64,000 nucleotides of DNA, from positions 1 through 64,000 of the forward strand of contig NZ_FNJJ01000018.1 of the NCBI RefSeq assembly GCF_900104265.1, in the 5' to 3' direction. The DNA is from Ectopseudomonas guguanensis. Lineage in GTDB: Bacteria > Pseudomonadota > Gammaproteobacteria > Pseudomonadales > Pseudomonadaceae. The translations under genes were made by a program, and so were the position numbers. A model generated the notes under the pieces. The model was given only the letters and a program-made list of their open reading frames with translations, did no database searches and had not been told where the DNA came from. This document shows positions 1-8,275 of the stretch, piece after piece. How positions within the stretch are numbered: position 1 is the stretch's first letter; each line of letters begins with the position of its first letter.

Positions 1-81
1 CCAGATTCAGCCTTGCAAGCCCTTCGTTTAACTTAACTCATTGATTAACAAGAAGTTTTTGAAGCGCTTCATCGCTGAAGT

Positions 82-116
82 GGCGCGCATTCTACCGCCA
101 GCAGAATGCGCGTCAA
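82..116 (-). promoter_or_regulatory. strong sigma70 promoter firing leftward out of the window, probably for an rRNA operon
   Basis: Read on the minus strand, a TTGACG -35 box (111-116) and a TAGAAT -10 box (89-94) are separated by 16 bases, which puts transcription start near 82. No gene lies between this promoter and the left edge. In P. aeruginosa, as I remember it, tyrZ is followed directly by a 16S rRNA gene in the same orientation, so an rrn operon just beyond the edge is the likely target. The boxes are seen; the target is inferred. Confidence 0.6.
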
Positions 117-134
117 GCTTATTTTGCAGTTTTG

Positions 135-1334
135 TTACTCAGCCTTGAGGGTGACGCGCGCAAAGGCCTTCTTGCCAGCCTGGCAGACATGGGTCGAACC
201 CACCTTGAACAGGAAGGCGCGATCGACCACTTCACCATCGACGCGCACGCCCCCCGAACCGAGCAGATCGCGAGCCACGGCAGCATTCTTGACCAGGCCT
301 GCCTTATTAAGGACGGATGAGATCGGCATATCTTCAGCCGAAACCAGCTCGACCTCGGGCAGATCCTCCGGCAGCTCACCATCCTTCATGCGATTGCCCG
401 CAGAGCGGTGCGCATTGGCAGCCGCCTCTTCGCCATGGAAACGCGCAACCAGTTCCTCTGCCAGCTTGATCTTGATGTCGCGCGGGTTAGCGCCCTGCTC
501 GACATCACGCTTGAACTGCTCGATCTCTTCCATGGAGCGGAAGCTGAGCAGTTCGAAGTAACGCCACATCAGAGCATCCGGCATGGACACCAGCTTGTTG
601 TACATCACGCCCGGTGCCTCCTGGATACCCACATAGTTACCCAGCGACTTGGACATCTTCTTCACGCCATCGAGACCTTCCAGCAGCGGCATGGTGACGA
701 TGCACTGCGATTCCTGCCCATAGGCGCGTTGCAGTTCGCGCCCCATCAGCAGGTTGAACTTCTGGTCGGTGCCGCCCAGCTCGACGTCAGCCTTGAGCGC
801 AACGGAGTCATAGCCCTGCACCAACGGGTAGAGGAATTCGTGAATGGCGATCGGCTGGTTGCTGGTGTAGCGCTTGTCGAAGTCGTCGCGCTCGAGCATG
901 CGCGCCACGGTGTACTGTGACGCCAGACGGATGAAGTCAGCCGGCTTGAGCTGATCCATCCAGGTGGAGTTGAAGGCCACCTCGGTCTTGCTCGGATCGA
1001 GGATCTTGAACACCTGCTGCTTATAGGTCTCGGCGTTATCCAGCACCTGCTCGCGAGTAAGCGGCGGACGAGTAGCGCTCTTGCCACTGGGATCGCCGAT
1101 CATGCCGGTGAAGTCGCCAATCAGGAAGATCACCTGATGACCGAGCTCCTGGAACTGGCGCAACTTATTAATAAGGACGGTGTGGCCGAGGTGCAGATCA
1201 GGCGCAGTCGGATCGAAACCTGCCTTGATCCGCAGCGGCTGACCACGCTTGAGCTTTTCGACCAGCTCAGCCTCAACCAGAACCTCTTCCGCACCACGCT
1301 TGATCAGCGCCAGCTGCTCTTCGACCGACTTCAT
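135..1334 (-). CDS. tyrS: tyrosyl-tRNA synthetase (TyrZ type)
   Basis: Charges tRNA-Tyr with tyrosine in the cytoplasm. The protein is 399 residues, a class I synthetase with the HIGH-type signature HLGH at 48-51 and KMSKS at 226-230, and a C-terminal S4-like RNA-binding segment after about residue 335. The start was placed at MKSVEEQ; the frame is open 14 codons further upstream, but that extension (rich in Ser and Gly) does not look like the family's N-terminus. The HLGH variant and the length fit the TyrZ class, which coexists with a second enzyme in some pseudomonads. It is divergent from the M23 peptidase gene. Confidence 0.96.
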   Translation of the reverse strand: MKSVEEQLALIKRGAEEVLVEAELVEKLKRGQPLRIKAGFDPTAPDLHLGHTVLINKLRQFQELGHQVIFLIGDFTGMIGDPSGKSATRPPLTREQVLDNAETYKQQVFKILDPSKTEVAFNSTWMDQLKPADFIRLASQYTVARMLERDDFDKRYTSNQPIAIHEFLYPLVQGYDSVALKADVELGGTDQKFNLLMGRELQRAYGQESQCIVTMPLLEGLDGVKKMSKSLGNYVGIQEAPGVMYNKLVSMPDALMWRYFELLSFRSMEEIEQFKRDVEQGANPRDIKIKLAEELVARFHGEEAAANAHRSAGNRMKDGELPEDLPEVELVSAEDMPISSVLNKAGLVKNAAVARDLLGSGGVRVDGEVVDRAFLFKVGSTHVCQAGKKAFARVTLKAE

Positions 1335-1514
1335 GACAAACCCGCAACCACTGGAAATTGAAAGGGAACCAACCATACAAGATCATGAACTAATTACAAG
1401 TTTTGCCCAGGGTAAACGCCCTGAGCACACGCTCGGCATGTCAAGGGTTGCCCCAAGCCGATTTTGGTTATATTTTATACAGTTAATGCACATTCCAAGA
1501 AAACGCCTCACGCC

Positions 1515-2942
1515 ATGACGCAAAATATTCCTAAAGCCCCGCCCTACCCTAAGAGCCACATCCTGGCTGCTAGCGGTGTAGCTGCGCTGCTGAGCCTGGC
1601 TCTGCTGGTGTTTCCTTCGCGTGAAGTCGAAGCGCAGAAAACCTTTCTCGATCTGGATCTCGGCAACGACGCCGAGATGGTGCTGCAGGAAAAGGACGAC
1701 CTTCGAGCGGGACTGCCAGTGCCAGGCGCCGCCTCTCCCTTCGCCAAGATCGAGCAGAGCGCGGACACCGCCGAAAACAGCGCAGAAGACGCTGACGAGA
1801 ATCTCCTAGAAACAGCCGACACTCCCCCTCCTTCCGACCCCAACCACCACAACATCACGGTTAGCAATGGCGATACCCTATCCACCGTATTCGCCAAAGT
1901 CGGCCTGAGCGCCAACGATTTGCACGAGGCGCTCAACAGTCACAAGGACGCCAAGCAGTTCAGCCGTCTCAAGGTGGGTCAGGTGCTGGAGTTCGAACTG
2001 AACGAAGACGGCACGCTGAAGAATCTGCAAAGCAAGCTCAGCGACCTGGAAACCATTCGCCTGAGCCGTACCGACAACGGCTTCGACTTCCAGCGCGATC
2101 AGGTCAAACCCGAGGTGGTCACCACCTATAGCCGCGGCGTGATCAATAGCTCGCTGTTCCTCTCTGCAAAGCGTGCAGGTCTGTCGCATAGCCTGACCAT
2201 GGACCTGGCCAACGTCTTCGGCTACGACATCGACTTCGCCATGGATATTCGCGAAGGCGACGAGTTCGAAGTGATCTATGAAGAGAAGGTGGTGAACGGC
2301 AAGCGTGTCGGCACCGGCAACATTCTCTCGGCGCGCTTCACCAACCGTGGCAAGACCTACACCGCGGTGCGTTACACCAACAAGCAGGGCACCACCAGCT
2401 ACTACAACGCCAATGGCGAAAGCATGCGCAAGGCGTTCATCCGTACCCCGGTGGACTTCGCCCGCATCAGCTCGCGTTTCTCCACCGGCCGCAAGCATCC
2501 GATCCTGAACAAGATCCGGGCGCACAAGGGTGTCGATTATGCAGCACCGCATGGCACGCCGATCAAAGCGGCCGGCGACGGCCGGGTGACTCTGGCCGGC
2601 CGCAACGGCGGCTACGGCAACACCGTTATCATCCAGCACGGTCAGCGCTATCGCACGCTCTACGCGCACATGCAGGGTTTCGCCAAGGGCATTCGCAATG
2701 GCGCGAACGTCAAGCAGGGGCAGATCATCGGCTACATCGGCACCACCGGCCTGTCCACAGGACCGCACCTGCATTACGAGTTCCAGGTCAACGGTGTACA
2801 TGTCGACCCGCTCAGCCAGAAGCTGCCGATGGCCGACCCCATTGCCGCGAGCGAGAAGCAGCGCTTCATGCAGCTGAGCAAGCCGCTGATGGCACGCATG
2901 GACCAGGAAAAGGCCACCATGCTGGCCTCCAACCAGCAATAA
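1515..2942 (+). CDS. M23-family peptidoglycan endopeptidase with OapA/LysM-like domain
   Basis: A 475-residue envelope protein predicted to cut peptidoglycan cross-links. It has an N-terminal membrane anchor or uncleaved signal at about 19-37, a low-complexity Asp/Glu/Pro linker, an OapA/LysM-like domain around 105-190 (starting HNITVSNGDTLS), and a C-terminal LytM/M23 domain. The zinc ligands fit H337-x3-D341 and the HLH motif at 418-420. The start was set at the ATG giving MTQNIPKAPP, because the codons upstream do not form part of a signal sequence. anmK begins 3 bases after its stop, so the two are probably co-transcribed, which links wall opening to anhydro-muropeptide recycling. Orthologous to PA0667 by memory of synteny. 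Confidence 0.9.
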   Translation: MTQNIPKAPPYPKSHILAASGVAALLSLALLVFPSREVEAQKTFLDLDLGNDAEMVLQEKDDLRAGLPVPGAASPFAKIEQSADTAENSAEDADENLLETADTPPPSDPNHHNITVSNGDTLSTVFAKVGLSANDLHEALNSHKDAKQFSRLKVGQVLEFELNEDGTLKNLQSKLSDLETIRLSRTDNGFDFQRDQVKPEVVTTYSRGVINSSLFLSAKRAGLSHSLTMDLANVFGYDIDFAMDIREGDEFEVIYEEKVVNGKRVGTGNILSARFTNRGKTYTAVRYTNKQGTTSYYNANGESMRKAFIRTPVDFARISSRFSTGRKHPILNKIRAHKGVDYAAPHGTPIKAAGDGRVTLAGRNGGYGNTVIIQHGQRYRTLYAHMQGFAKGIRNGANVKQGQIIGYIGTTGLSTGPHLHYEFQVNGVHVDPLSQKLPMADPIAASEKQRFMQLSKPLMARMDQEKATMLASNQQ

Positions 2943-2945
2943 GCC

Positions 2946-4037
2946 GTGCCCCTCTATATTGGCGTGATGTCCGGGACCAGTCTGGACGGACTGGACATCG
3001 CGCTGATCGATCAGGATCAGCGCTCCCGTCTCCTCGCCACGCTCTACCGCCCCATGCCGGAACGACTGCGCAGCGATCTGCTGGCGTTGTGCTCCCCTGG
3101 GCATGATGAGCTGGCTCGCGCGGCCATTGCCGAACAGCATTGGGTGGAACTGGCTGCCGCCGCCATCAACGAGTTGCTTGAGCAACAGAACCTGAGCGCA
3201 CAGCAGATCCGCGCCATCGGCAGTCACGGCCAGACCGTGCGCCACGAACCGGCGCGCGGCTTCACCATTCAGATCGGCAACCCGGCGCTACTGGCCGAGC
3301 TCACCGGCATCAGCGTGGTCGCGGACTTCCGTCGCCGCGATGTGGCCGCTGGCGGTCAGGGTGCTCCTCTGGTCCCGGCCTTCCACCACGATCTGTTCGG
3401 CGATGGCCAACGGCACGTCGCGGTGCTCAATGTCGGTGGCTTCAGCAACCTCAGCCTGCTTTCACCCGGCCGTGAGGTCCTGGGGTTCGACAGTGGCCCG
3501 GGCAACGTTCTGCTCGATGCCTGGATTCAACATTGCCTGGGGCTTGCCTATGACCGAGACGGCGCCTGGGCGGCCAGCGGTAGCGTTGACAACGAGCTGC
3601 TGACGCGCCTGCTGAGCGATCCCTTCTTCGCCACTCAGGGCCCGAAGAGCACTGGTCGGGAGCTGTTCAATCTCGATTGGCTGCTTGGCCATCTGCAAAC
3701 CTTACAGCCACTGGCCAGTGAGGACGTTCAGGCGACTCTCGTGGAACTCACCGCGCGCAGCATCGTCGGCGCGCTACGCGGCGCTCAGGCGCAGACAGAC
3801 GTTCTGCTGGTCTGCGGAGGTGGCGCTCACAATGCCTGCCTGATGAAGCGCCTGAGCGAGATGCTGCCGAACACGGAAGTCAGCAGCACCGCTGCCGAAG
3901 GCGTGGACCCGGACTGGGTCGAAGCCATGGCCTTCGCCTGGCTGGCGCACTGCGCCCTGGAAGGCATTGCGGGCAACCGCCCGAGCGTCACCGGCGCGAA
4001 GGGCCTGCGCGTTCTCGGCGCCATTTACCCCGCCTGA
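2946..4037 (+). CDS. anmK: anhydro-N-acetylmuramic acid kinase
   Basis: Phosphorylates and ring-opens 1,6-anhydro-MurNAc to MurNAc-6-phosphate during peptidoglycan recycling. The protein has 363 residues, the usual length, with the N-terminal ATP-binding signature GVMSGTSLDGLDIAL at about 6-20. A GTG start is used, three bases after the stop of the M23 peptidase gene; no ATG fits. Later in this window murU and amgK encode the alternative route that turns MurNAc into UDP-MurNAc, so both recycling branches are present nearby. Confidence 0.95.
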   Translation: MPLYIGVMSGTSLDGLDIALIDQDQRSRLLATLYRPMPERLRSDLLALCSPGHDELARAAIAEQHWVELAAAAINELLEQQNLSAQQIRAIGSHGQTVRHEPARGFTIQIGNPALLAELTGISVVADFRRRDVAAGGQGAPLVPAFHHDLFGDGQRHVAVLNVGGFSNLSLLSPGREVLGFDSGPGNVLLDAWIQHCLGLAYDRDGAWAASGSVDNELLTRLLSDPFFATQGPKSTGRELFNLDWLLGHLQTLQPLASEDVQATLVELTARSIVGALRGAQAQTDVLLVCGGGAHNACLMKRLSEMLPNTEVSSTAAEGVDPDWVEAMAFAWLAHCALEGIAGNRPSVTGAKGLRVLGAIYPA

Positions 4038-4045
4038 AAACGAAA

Positions 4046-4068
4046 ACGCCGCGCATCGAGCGCGGCGT
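4046..4068. terminator. bidirectional hairpin between convergent anmK and erpA
   Basis: A perfect 9-bp stem (ACGCCGCGC / GCGCGGCGT) around a 5-base loop, with an A-rich tract on the left side. It sits between the two convergent stop codons and can serve both. Confidence 0.8.
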
Positions 4069-4087
4069 CCGCCACCAGTCATAGACC

Positions 4088-4438
4088 TCAGATCGAGAAG
4101 GACGACCCACAGCCACAGGTGGTGGTGGCATTGGGGTTCTTGATCACGAAACGCGATCCTTCCAGCCCCTCCTGATAGTCGACCTCGGAGCCCACCAGAT
4201 ACTGGAAGCTCATGGCGTCGACCACCAGGCTGACGCCCTCGCGCTCGACGATGGTGTCGTCTTCGGCTACATCCTCATCGAAGGTGAAGCCGTACTGAAA
4301 GCCCGAGCAACCGCCGCCCGTGACGAACACGCGCAGCTTCAGACGCGGATTGCCTTCTTCATCGACCAGAGTCTTCACCTTGCTGGCCGCACCCTGGGTG
4401 AAGTGCAAGGGGGCAGGGGTGAAGGTTTCGACGCTCAT
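4088..4438 (-). CDS. erpA: iron-sulfur cluster insertion protein ErpA
   Basis: A-type Fe-S carrier that delivers clusters to apo-proteins, including isoprenoid enzymes. It has 116 residues with the three family cysteines at C44 (GGGCSGF) and C108/C110 (TTCGCG). The start at MSVETFTP was chosen over a longer upstream ATG because it matches the family N-terminus. The gene is read leftward, divergent in control from the bactofilin group upstream (about 130 bases of spacing). Confidence 0.96.
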   Translation of the reverse strand: MSVETFTPAPLHFTQGAASKVKTLVDEEGNPRLKLRVFVTGGGCSGFQYGFTFDEDVAEDDTIVEREGVSLVVDAMSFQYLVGSEVDYQEGLEGSRFVIKNPNATTTCGCGSSFSI

Positions 4439-4565
4439 GCTATAACTCCCGGCGCCATGCGCCACACTGCGTTGGCAGGTTCATGAAACCACCTGCGTTG
4501 CCTGGCCGTCATCAACGACAGCCTGCTGGGCACGCATTATCCGCTTGCCCTAGAAAATTGGTCAA

Positions 4566-4976
4566 CTATTGCTCGACTTCCAGCGAGGCAGGAAGCTCGA
4601 GTGGACGTTCGCCGTCCTTGAGGTGGCACAGGCGCCCCTCGATTTGCGCCCCCATGGCCATTTCCATCAGGCCGTACTGCAGGTTGCCGCGAACCCGGGC
4701 GCGTGCCCCCAATTCCAGATGGCCACTGGCGAACACGTCTCCGTTCACCTCGCCGTCGATCACGATATGGGGTGCACGTATCTCACCTTCAACCACGCCA
4801 CCAACACTGACGCGTACCAGCCCTTCGCTGGCCAGCAGATTACCGGTGACCCGACCATCCACCTGCACTGCGCCCTGAAAGCGCATGTCGCCTACCAGCT
4901 CGGCACCCGCAGCAATCAGACTGGTCTTGCCGCTGAAACGCTGCAGGTCGGGTTTGGTCTTGTCTTTACTCCACAT
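4566..4976 (-). CDS. bactofilin (polymer-forming cytoskeletal protein)
   Basis: A 136-residue protein with the DUF583/bactofilin core, a run of short beta-strand repeats rich in Gly, Val and alternating hydrophobic residues (for example VDGRVTGNL, VEGEIRAPH, VNGDVFASG). Bactofilins polymerise without nucleotide and organise envelope enzymes in several bacteria. It is the third gene of a leftward group argC / coiled-coil protein / bactofilin, its start overlapping the preceding gene by 11 bases. The substrate or partner is not visible; the neighbouring membrane-anchored coiled-coil protein is a natural candidate. Confidence 0.9.
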   Translation of the reverse strand: MWSKDKTKPDLQRFSGKTSLIAAGAELVGDMRFQGAVQVDGRVTGNLLASEGLVRVSVGGVVEGEIRAPHIVIDGEVNGDVFASGHLELGARARVRGNLQYGLMEMAMGAQIEGRLCHLKDGERPLELPASLEVEQ

Positions 4977-5709
4977 GGGGGGTTACCGCTCCTGATTTTA
5001 TCCATTCGAATGTACGGCTCAGCGGCTTGTCGCCCTCGACCTCCGCCTGAACCTTGACCTGACGTGGCTCGAAGCCGTCAGGCAGTTGTAGCTCGCCGAA
5101 GCGCCCCGCCTCGGGGAAAGACTGGAAGTGCTTGAAGGAGAACGGGATGCTGCTCTCGCTCACTTCGTCGGACAGCGCGGCCAACTCCAGGGTCGCCGAC
5201 TTGCCGTTCTGCTGCCCCTCGACGGTGATACGCAAACGCCCCTGCAATGCCTCGTCACTGGCGCCGACTCGGCTCATCAGCAATTTGTAGCGAAATCGCT
5301 GCGGCTGGTCCGTGGCTTGCAGCTCGAAGGCGCGAATGCGCATGCCCTCGCGACGACTGGCCGGCGCCAGCACGCCCTTGTAGAAGGCCAGGTCCTGTTG
5401 CTGCTTGAAGATCTGTTCCTCCAAGAGCTTGATGGTCCGCCTGTTCTGCTCCATGGCCTGCTGGGTGACCTTGTCGCTGCTGCCAACCACCGCAAGGCGC
5501 TGACGCAACAGCTCCAGCTCCTGATCCTGCTCGGCGAGCCGGGCCAGCAGCGCTTGCGTGTCCTCGGGCCTTTGCTGGGGCTGCGCCTGCGGCCAGTGCC
5601 AGCCCAGAGCAAAGGCCGCCGGCACGGCGAGCACCAGCATCACCAGCAGCAGGCGACGCCTGCGTTCCCGTCGCGGATCGCTGAGGCGGACCTCCCAGCC
5701 CGGTGTCAC
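4966..5709 (-). CDS. membrane-anchored coiled-coil protein, DUF6776-like
   Basis: A 247-residue protein with one transmembrane segment close to the N-terminus (about residues 19-36, LLLVMLVLAVPAAFAL), then a Gln/Leu/Glu-rich coiled coil (about 45-105), and a soluble periplasmic domain. The frame is open far upstream inside argC, but the convincing start is a GTG at 5707-5709 that shares bases with the argC TGA stop (GTGA overlap), typical of translational coupling. Function unknown; it is coupled to a bactofilin gene, so an envelope scaffolding role is an inference. Confidence 0.75.
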   Translation of the reverse strand: MTPGWEVRLSDPRRERRRRLLLVMLVLAVPAAFALGWHWPQAQPQQRPEDTQALLARLAEQDQELELLRQRLAVVGSSDKVTQQAMEQNRRTIKLLEEQIFKQQQDLAFYKGVLAPASRREGMRIRAFELQATDQPQRFRYKLLMSRVGASDEALQGRLRITVEGQQNGKSATLELAALSDEVSESSIPFSFKHFQSFPEAGRFGELQLPDGFEPRQVKVQAEVEGDKPLSRTFEWIKSGAVTPHVE

Positions 5710-6740
5710 GGCAGCAGGGCCGCGTGCGACAGACCAAGACGTTCGTCGAGACCGAAGAGGATGTTCATGTTCTGCACGGCCTGGCCGGAGGCGCCCTTGA
5801 CCAGGTTGTCGATCACCGACAGGACCACCACCAGGTCGCCGCCCTGCGGGCGGTGCACGGCGATGCGGCAAACATTGCCGCCGCGCACGCTGCGGGTTTC
5901 CGGGTGACTGCCGGCCGGCATCACGTCGACGAAGGGCTCGCCGGCATAACGTTTCTCGAACAACGCCTGCAAATCCACCGAGGTATCGGCCACGCGAGCA
6001 TAGAGAGTCGCATGGATGCCGCGGATCATCGGCGTCAGGTGCGGTACGAAGGTCAGGCCGACCTCGCCACCAGCGGCCAGGCGCAGCCCCTGGCGAATTT
6101 CCGGCAGGTGACGGTGGCCCTTGACCGAGTAGGCTTTCATGCTCTCGCCCGCCTCGCAGAACAGCGAAGCCACGCTGGCGCCACGGCCGGCGCCGCTGAC
6201 GCCACTCTTGCAGTCGGCGATCAGGCTGCTTGCATCGGCCAGGCCGGCTTCCAGCAACGGGATCAGGCCGAGCTGGGCCGCGGTCGGATAGCAGCCGGGG
6301 ACGGCGATCAGGCGCGCCGTCTTGATCGCCTCGCGGTTGACCTCGGGCAGGCCGTACACGGCCTCGCTCAGCAGCTCGGGCGCGCCGTGCGGCTGGCCGT
6401 ACCACTTGGCCCACTCCTCGGCGTCCTGCAGGCGGAAGTCGGCGGACAGGTCGATCACTCGCGTGCCGGCAGCGAGCAGCTCACCGGCCAGGGCATGGGC
6501 GACGCCGTGCGGGGTGGCGAAGAACACCACGTCACAGGCGCCCAGGGTGGCGACGTCCGGCACGCTGAAAGCCAGCTCCGGATAGTGGCCGCGCAGGTTG
6601 GGGTACATCTCGTCGACGCGCAGGCCGGCCTCGGAACGGGAGGTGATCACGGCCACCTCTGCCTGCGGGTGTTGCGCCAGCAGACGCAGCAGTTCGACAC
6701 CGGTGTAGCCCGTGCCGCCGACGATACCGACCTTGATCAT
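5706..6740 (-). CDS. argC: N-acetyl-gamma-glutamyl-phosphate reductase
   Basis: Third step of arginine biosynthesis: NADPH-dependent reduction of N-acetylglutamyl-phosphate to the semialdehyde. It has 344 residues with the Rossmann start IKVGIVGGTGYTGVELLRLL and the active-site cysteine segment VPGCYPTA near residue 150. The start at MIKVGIV was chosen; an upstream ATG adds 17 residues that do not fit the family. Its stop overlaps the next gene's GTG, forming a leftward three-gene group. Confidence 0.96.
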   Translation of the reverse strand: MIKVGIVGGTGYTGVELLRLLAQHPQAEVAVITSRSEAGLRVDEMYPNLRGHYPELAFSVPDVATLGACDVVFFATPHGVAHALAGELLAAGTRVIDLSADFRLQDAEEWAKWYGQPHGAPELLSEAVYGLPEVNREAIKTARLIAVPGCYPTAAQLGLIPLLEAGLADASSLIADCKSGVSGAGRGASVASLFCEAGESMKAYSVKGHRHLPEIRQGLRLAAGGEVGLTFVPHLTPMIRGIHATLYARVADTSVDLQALFEKRYAGEPFVDVMPAGSHPETRSVRGGNVCRIAVHRPQGGDLVVVLSVIDNLVKGASGQAVQNMNILFGLDERLGLSHAALLP

Positions 6741-6873
6741 CACATGCCCCTTGCAAAAGCCATTGGAAAGCTGCCGATGATAAAGCCGCATCGGCCAAGC
6801 TCCAACCGCAGAGGTGACGCAGGCCGTCGCCTGCCTCTACTATCGAGACCATTTTTCAGCGTGAGAGGCGAAA

Positions 6874-7302
6874 ATGCTCTATCTCTGGCTCAAGGCTCTG
6901 CACATCATCGCCATGGTCTGCTGGTTCGCCGGCCTGTTCTATCTGCCGCGCCTGTTCGTCTATCACGCCATGAGCAGCGATGCCGCCAGTCACGAACGTT
7001 TCTGCATCATGGAACGCAAGCTGTATCGCGGCATCATGATGCCGTCGATGATCGCCACGCTGGCATTGGGCATCTGGCTGCTGACGCTCAATCCCGGATA
7101 TTACTTCAGCCAGGGCTGGATGCACGCCAAGCTCACCCTGGTGGTGGCACTGGTGATCTATCACCACCTGTGCGGCGCCCAGCTCAAGCGCTTTGCCCGC
7201 GGCGAGAACAGCCGCAGCCACGTGTTCTATCGTTGGTTCAATGAAGCGCCGGTGCTGGCCCTGCTGGGCATCGTAATCCTGGTCGTCGTCCGCCCTTTCT
7301 GA
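6874..7302 (+). CDS. hemJ: protoporphyrinogen IX oxidase HemJ
   Basis: Oxidises protoporphyrinogen IX to protoporphyrin IX, the penultimate step of haem synthesis, in the inner membrane. It has 142 residues, four predicted helices, the conserved N-terminal His in LKALHIIAMVCWFAGLFYLP (H10), and a helix-rich body, matching the HemJ family in length and order. It is divergent from argC and followed after 10 bases by the nitronate monooxygenase gene. Confidence 0.93.
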   Translation: MLYLWLKALHIIAMVCWFAGLFYLPRLFVYHAMSSDAASHERFCIMERKLYRGIMMPSMIATLALGIWLLTLNPGYYFSQGWMHAKLTLVVALVIYHHLCGAQLKRFARGENSRSHVFYRWFNEAPVLALLGIVILVVVRPF

Positions 7303-7312
7303 GGAGTTCGCC

Positions 7313-8275
7313 ATGTCTCTGCCCGCCCTGCTCGAACAACGCCTGCGCCTGCCTCTGGTAGCTGCGCCGATGTTTCTGGTGTCCAACCCGGCACTGGTCA
7401 GTGCCTGCTGCAACAGCGGCATCGTCGGCAGCTTTCCAGCACTAAACCAGCGTGAGAGCGCCGGCTTCGCTGCCTGGCTCGACGAGATCGAAGCCAGTCT
7501 TGCGGCTGACGCCGCGCCCTTTGCCGTCAATCTGATCGTGCACAACAGCAACCCGCGGCTGCAGGCGGATCTGGCCATCTGCGTCGAACATCGCGTGCCC
7601 ATCGTCATCACCAGCCTGGGCGCGGTCAAGGAAGTGGTCGATGCCGTGCACAGCTATGGCGGCCTGGTGTTCCATGACGTGACCACCCGCCGTCATGCGG
7701 AAAAGGCCGCCGAGGCCGGTGTGGATGGCCTGATTGCCGTGGCAGCCGGCGCTGGCGGCCATGCCGGTACCTGGAGCCCCTTCGCCCTGCTGGCGGAGAT
7801 TCGGCAGTTCTTCGACAAGACCGTGCTGCTGTCCGGCTGCCTCAATCACGGCCACGAAATTCTCGCTGCCCAGCTGCTCGGCGCCGATCTGGCCTATATG
7901 GGCACACGCTTCATCGCCACCACCGAGAACAATGCCTCGGCCGATTACAAGCATATGATCCTCGACGCACGGGCCGCCGATATCATCCACACGCCCGCCG
8001 TATCCGGCGTGCCGGCCAGTTTCATGCGCCAGAGCCTGGAGCAGGCCGGCTACGACCTGAAACAGCTGCAGAACAAGGGCGACATCAACTACGGCGAGAA
8101 GCTCAAACCGATGGACGAAGAAGCCAAGGCCTGGAAGACCGTCTGGTCGGCCGGCCAGGGCGTCGGCGGTATCGACGACCTGCCGTCGGTCCAGGAGCTG
8201 GTAGCGCGGCTCGACCGCGAATACCGCGCCGCGCTGACACGCAGCCAGCAGTTGGGACAACGCTGGCCGCGATGA
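7313..8275 (+). CDS. nitronate monooxygenase family flavoprotein
   Basis: A 320-residue FMN-dependent TIM-barrel enzyme of the 2-nitropropane dioxygenase family, oxidising alkyl nitronates or related toxic propionate-3-nitronate. The phosphate-binding and catalytic segment GAGGHAG has its His at residue 150, and the LSGCLNHG and GTRFIATTE segments follow in order. It lies in an apparent operon: 10 bases after hemJ, and its TGA overlaps the next ATG (ATGA). Confidence 0.88.
   Translation: MSLPALLEQRLRLPLVAAPMFLVSNPALVSACCNSGIVGSFPALNQRESAGFAAWLDEIEASLAADAAPFAVNLIVHNSNPRLQADLAICVEHRVPIVITSLGAVKEVVDAVHSYGGLVFHDVTTRRHAEKAAEAGVDGLIAVAAGAGGHAGTWSPFALLAEIRQFFDKTVLLSGCLNHGHEILAAQLLGADLAYMGTRFIATTENNASADYKHMILDARAADIIHTPAVSGVPASFMRQSLEQAGYDLKQLQNKGDINYGEKLKPMDEEAKAWKTVWSAGQGVGGIDDLPSVQELVARLDREYRAALTRSQQLGQRWPR

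Noticed and set aside
5710..6414. N-terminal extension of the coiled-coil gene into argC
   Set aside because: Arg/Gly/Pro-rich out-of-frame translation of argC; the GTG overlapping the argC stop is the better start.
4966..6740. Interpretation of the argC group as a type IV pilus or secretion operon because of the bactofilin
   Set aside because: No other secretion gene is present and the genes are part of a conserved Pseudomonas backbone arrangement.
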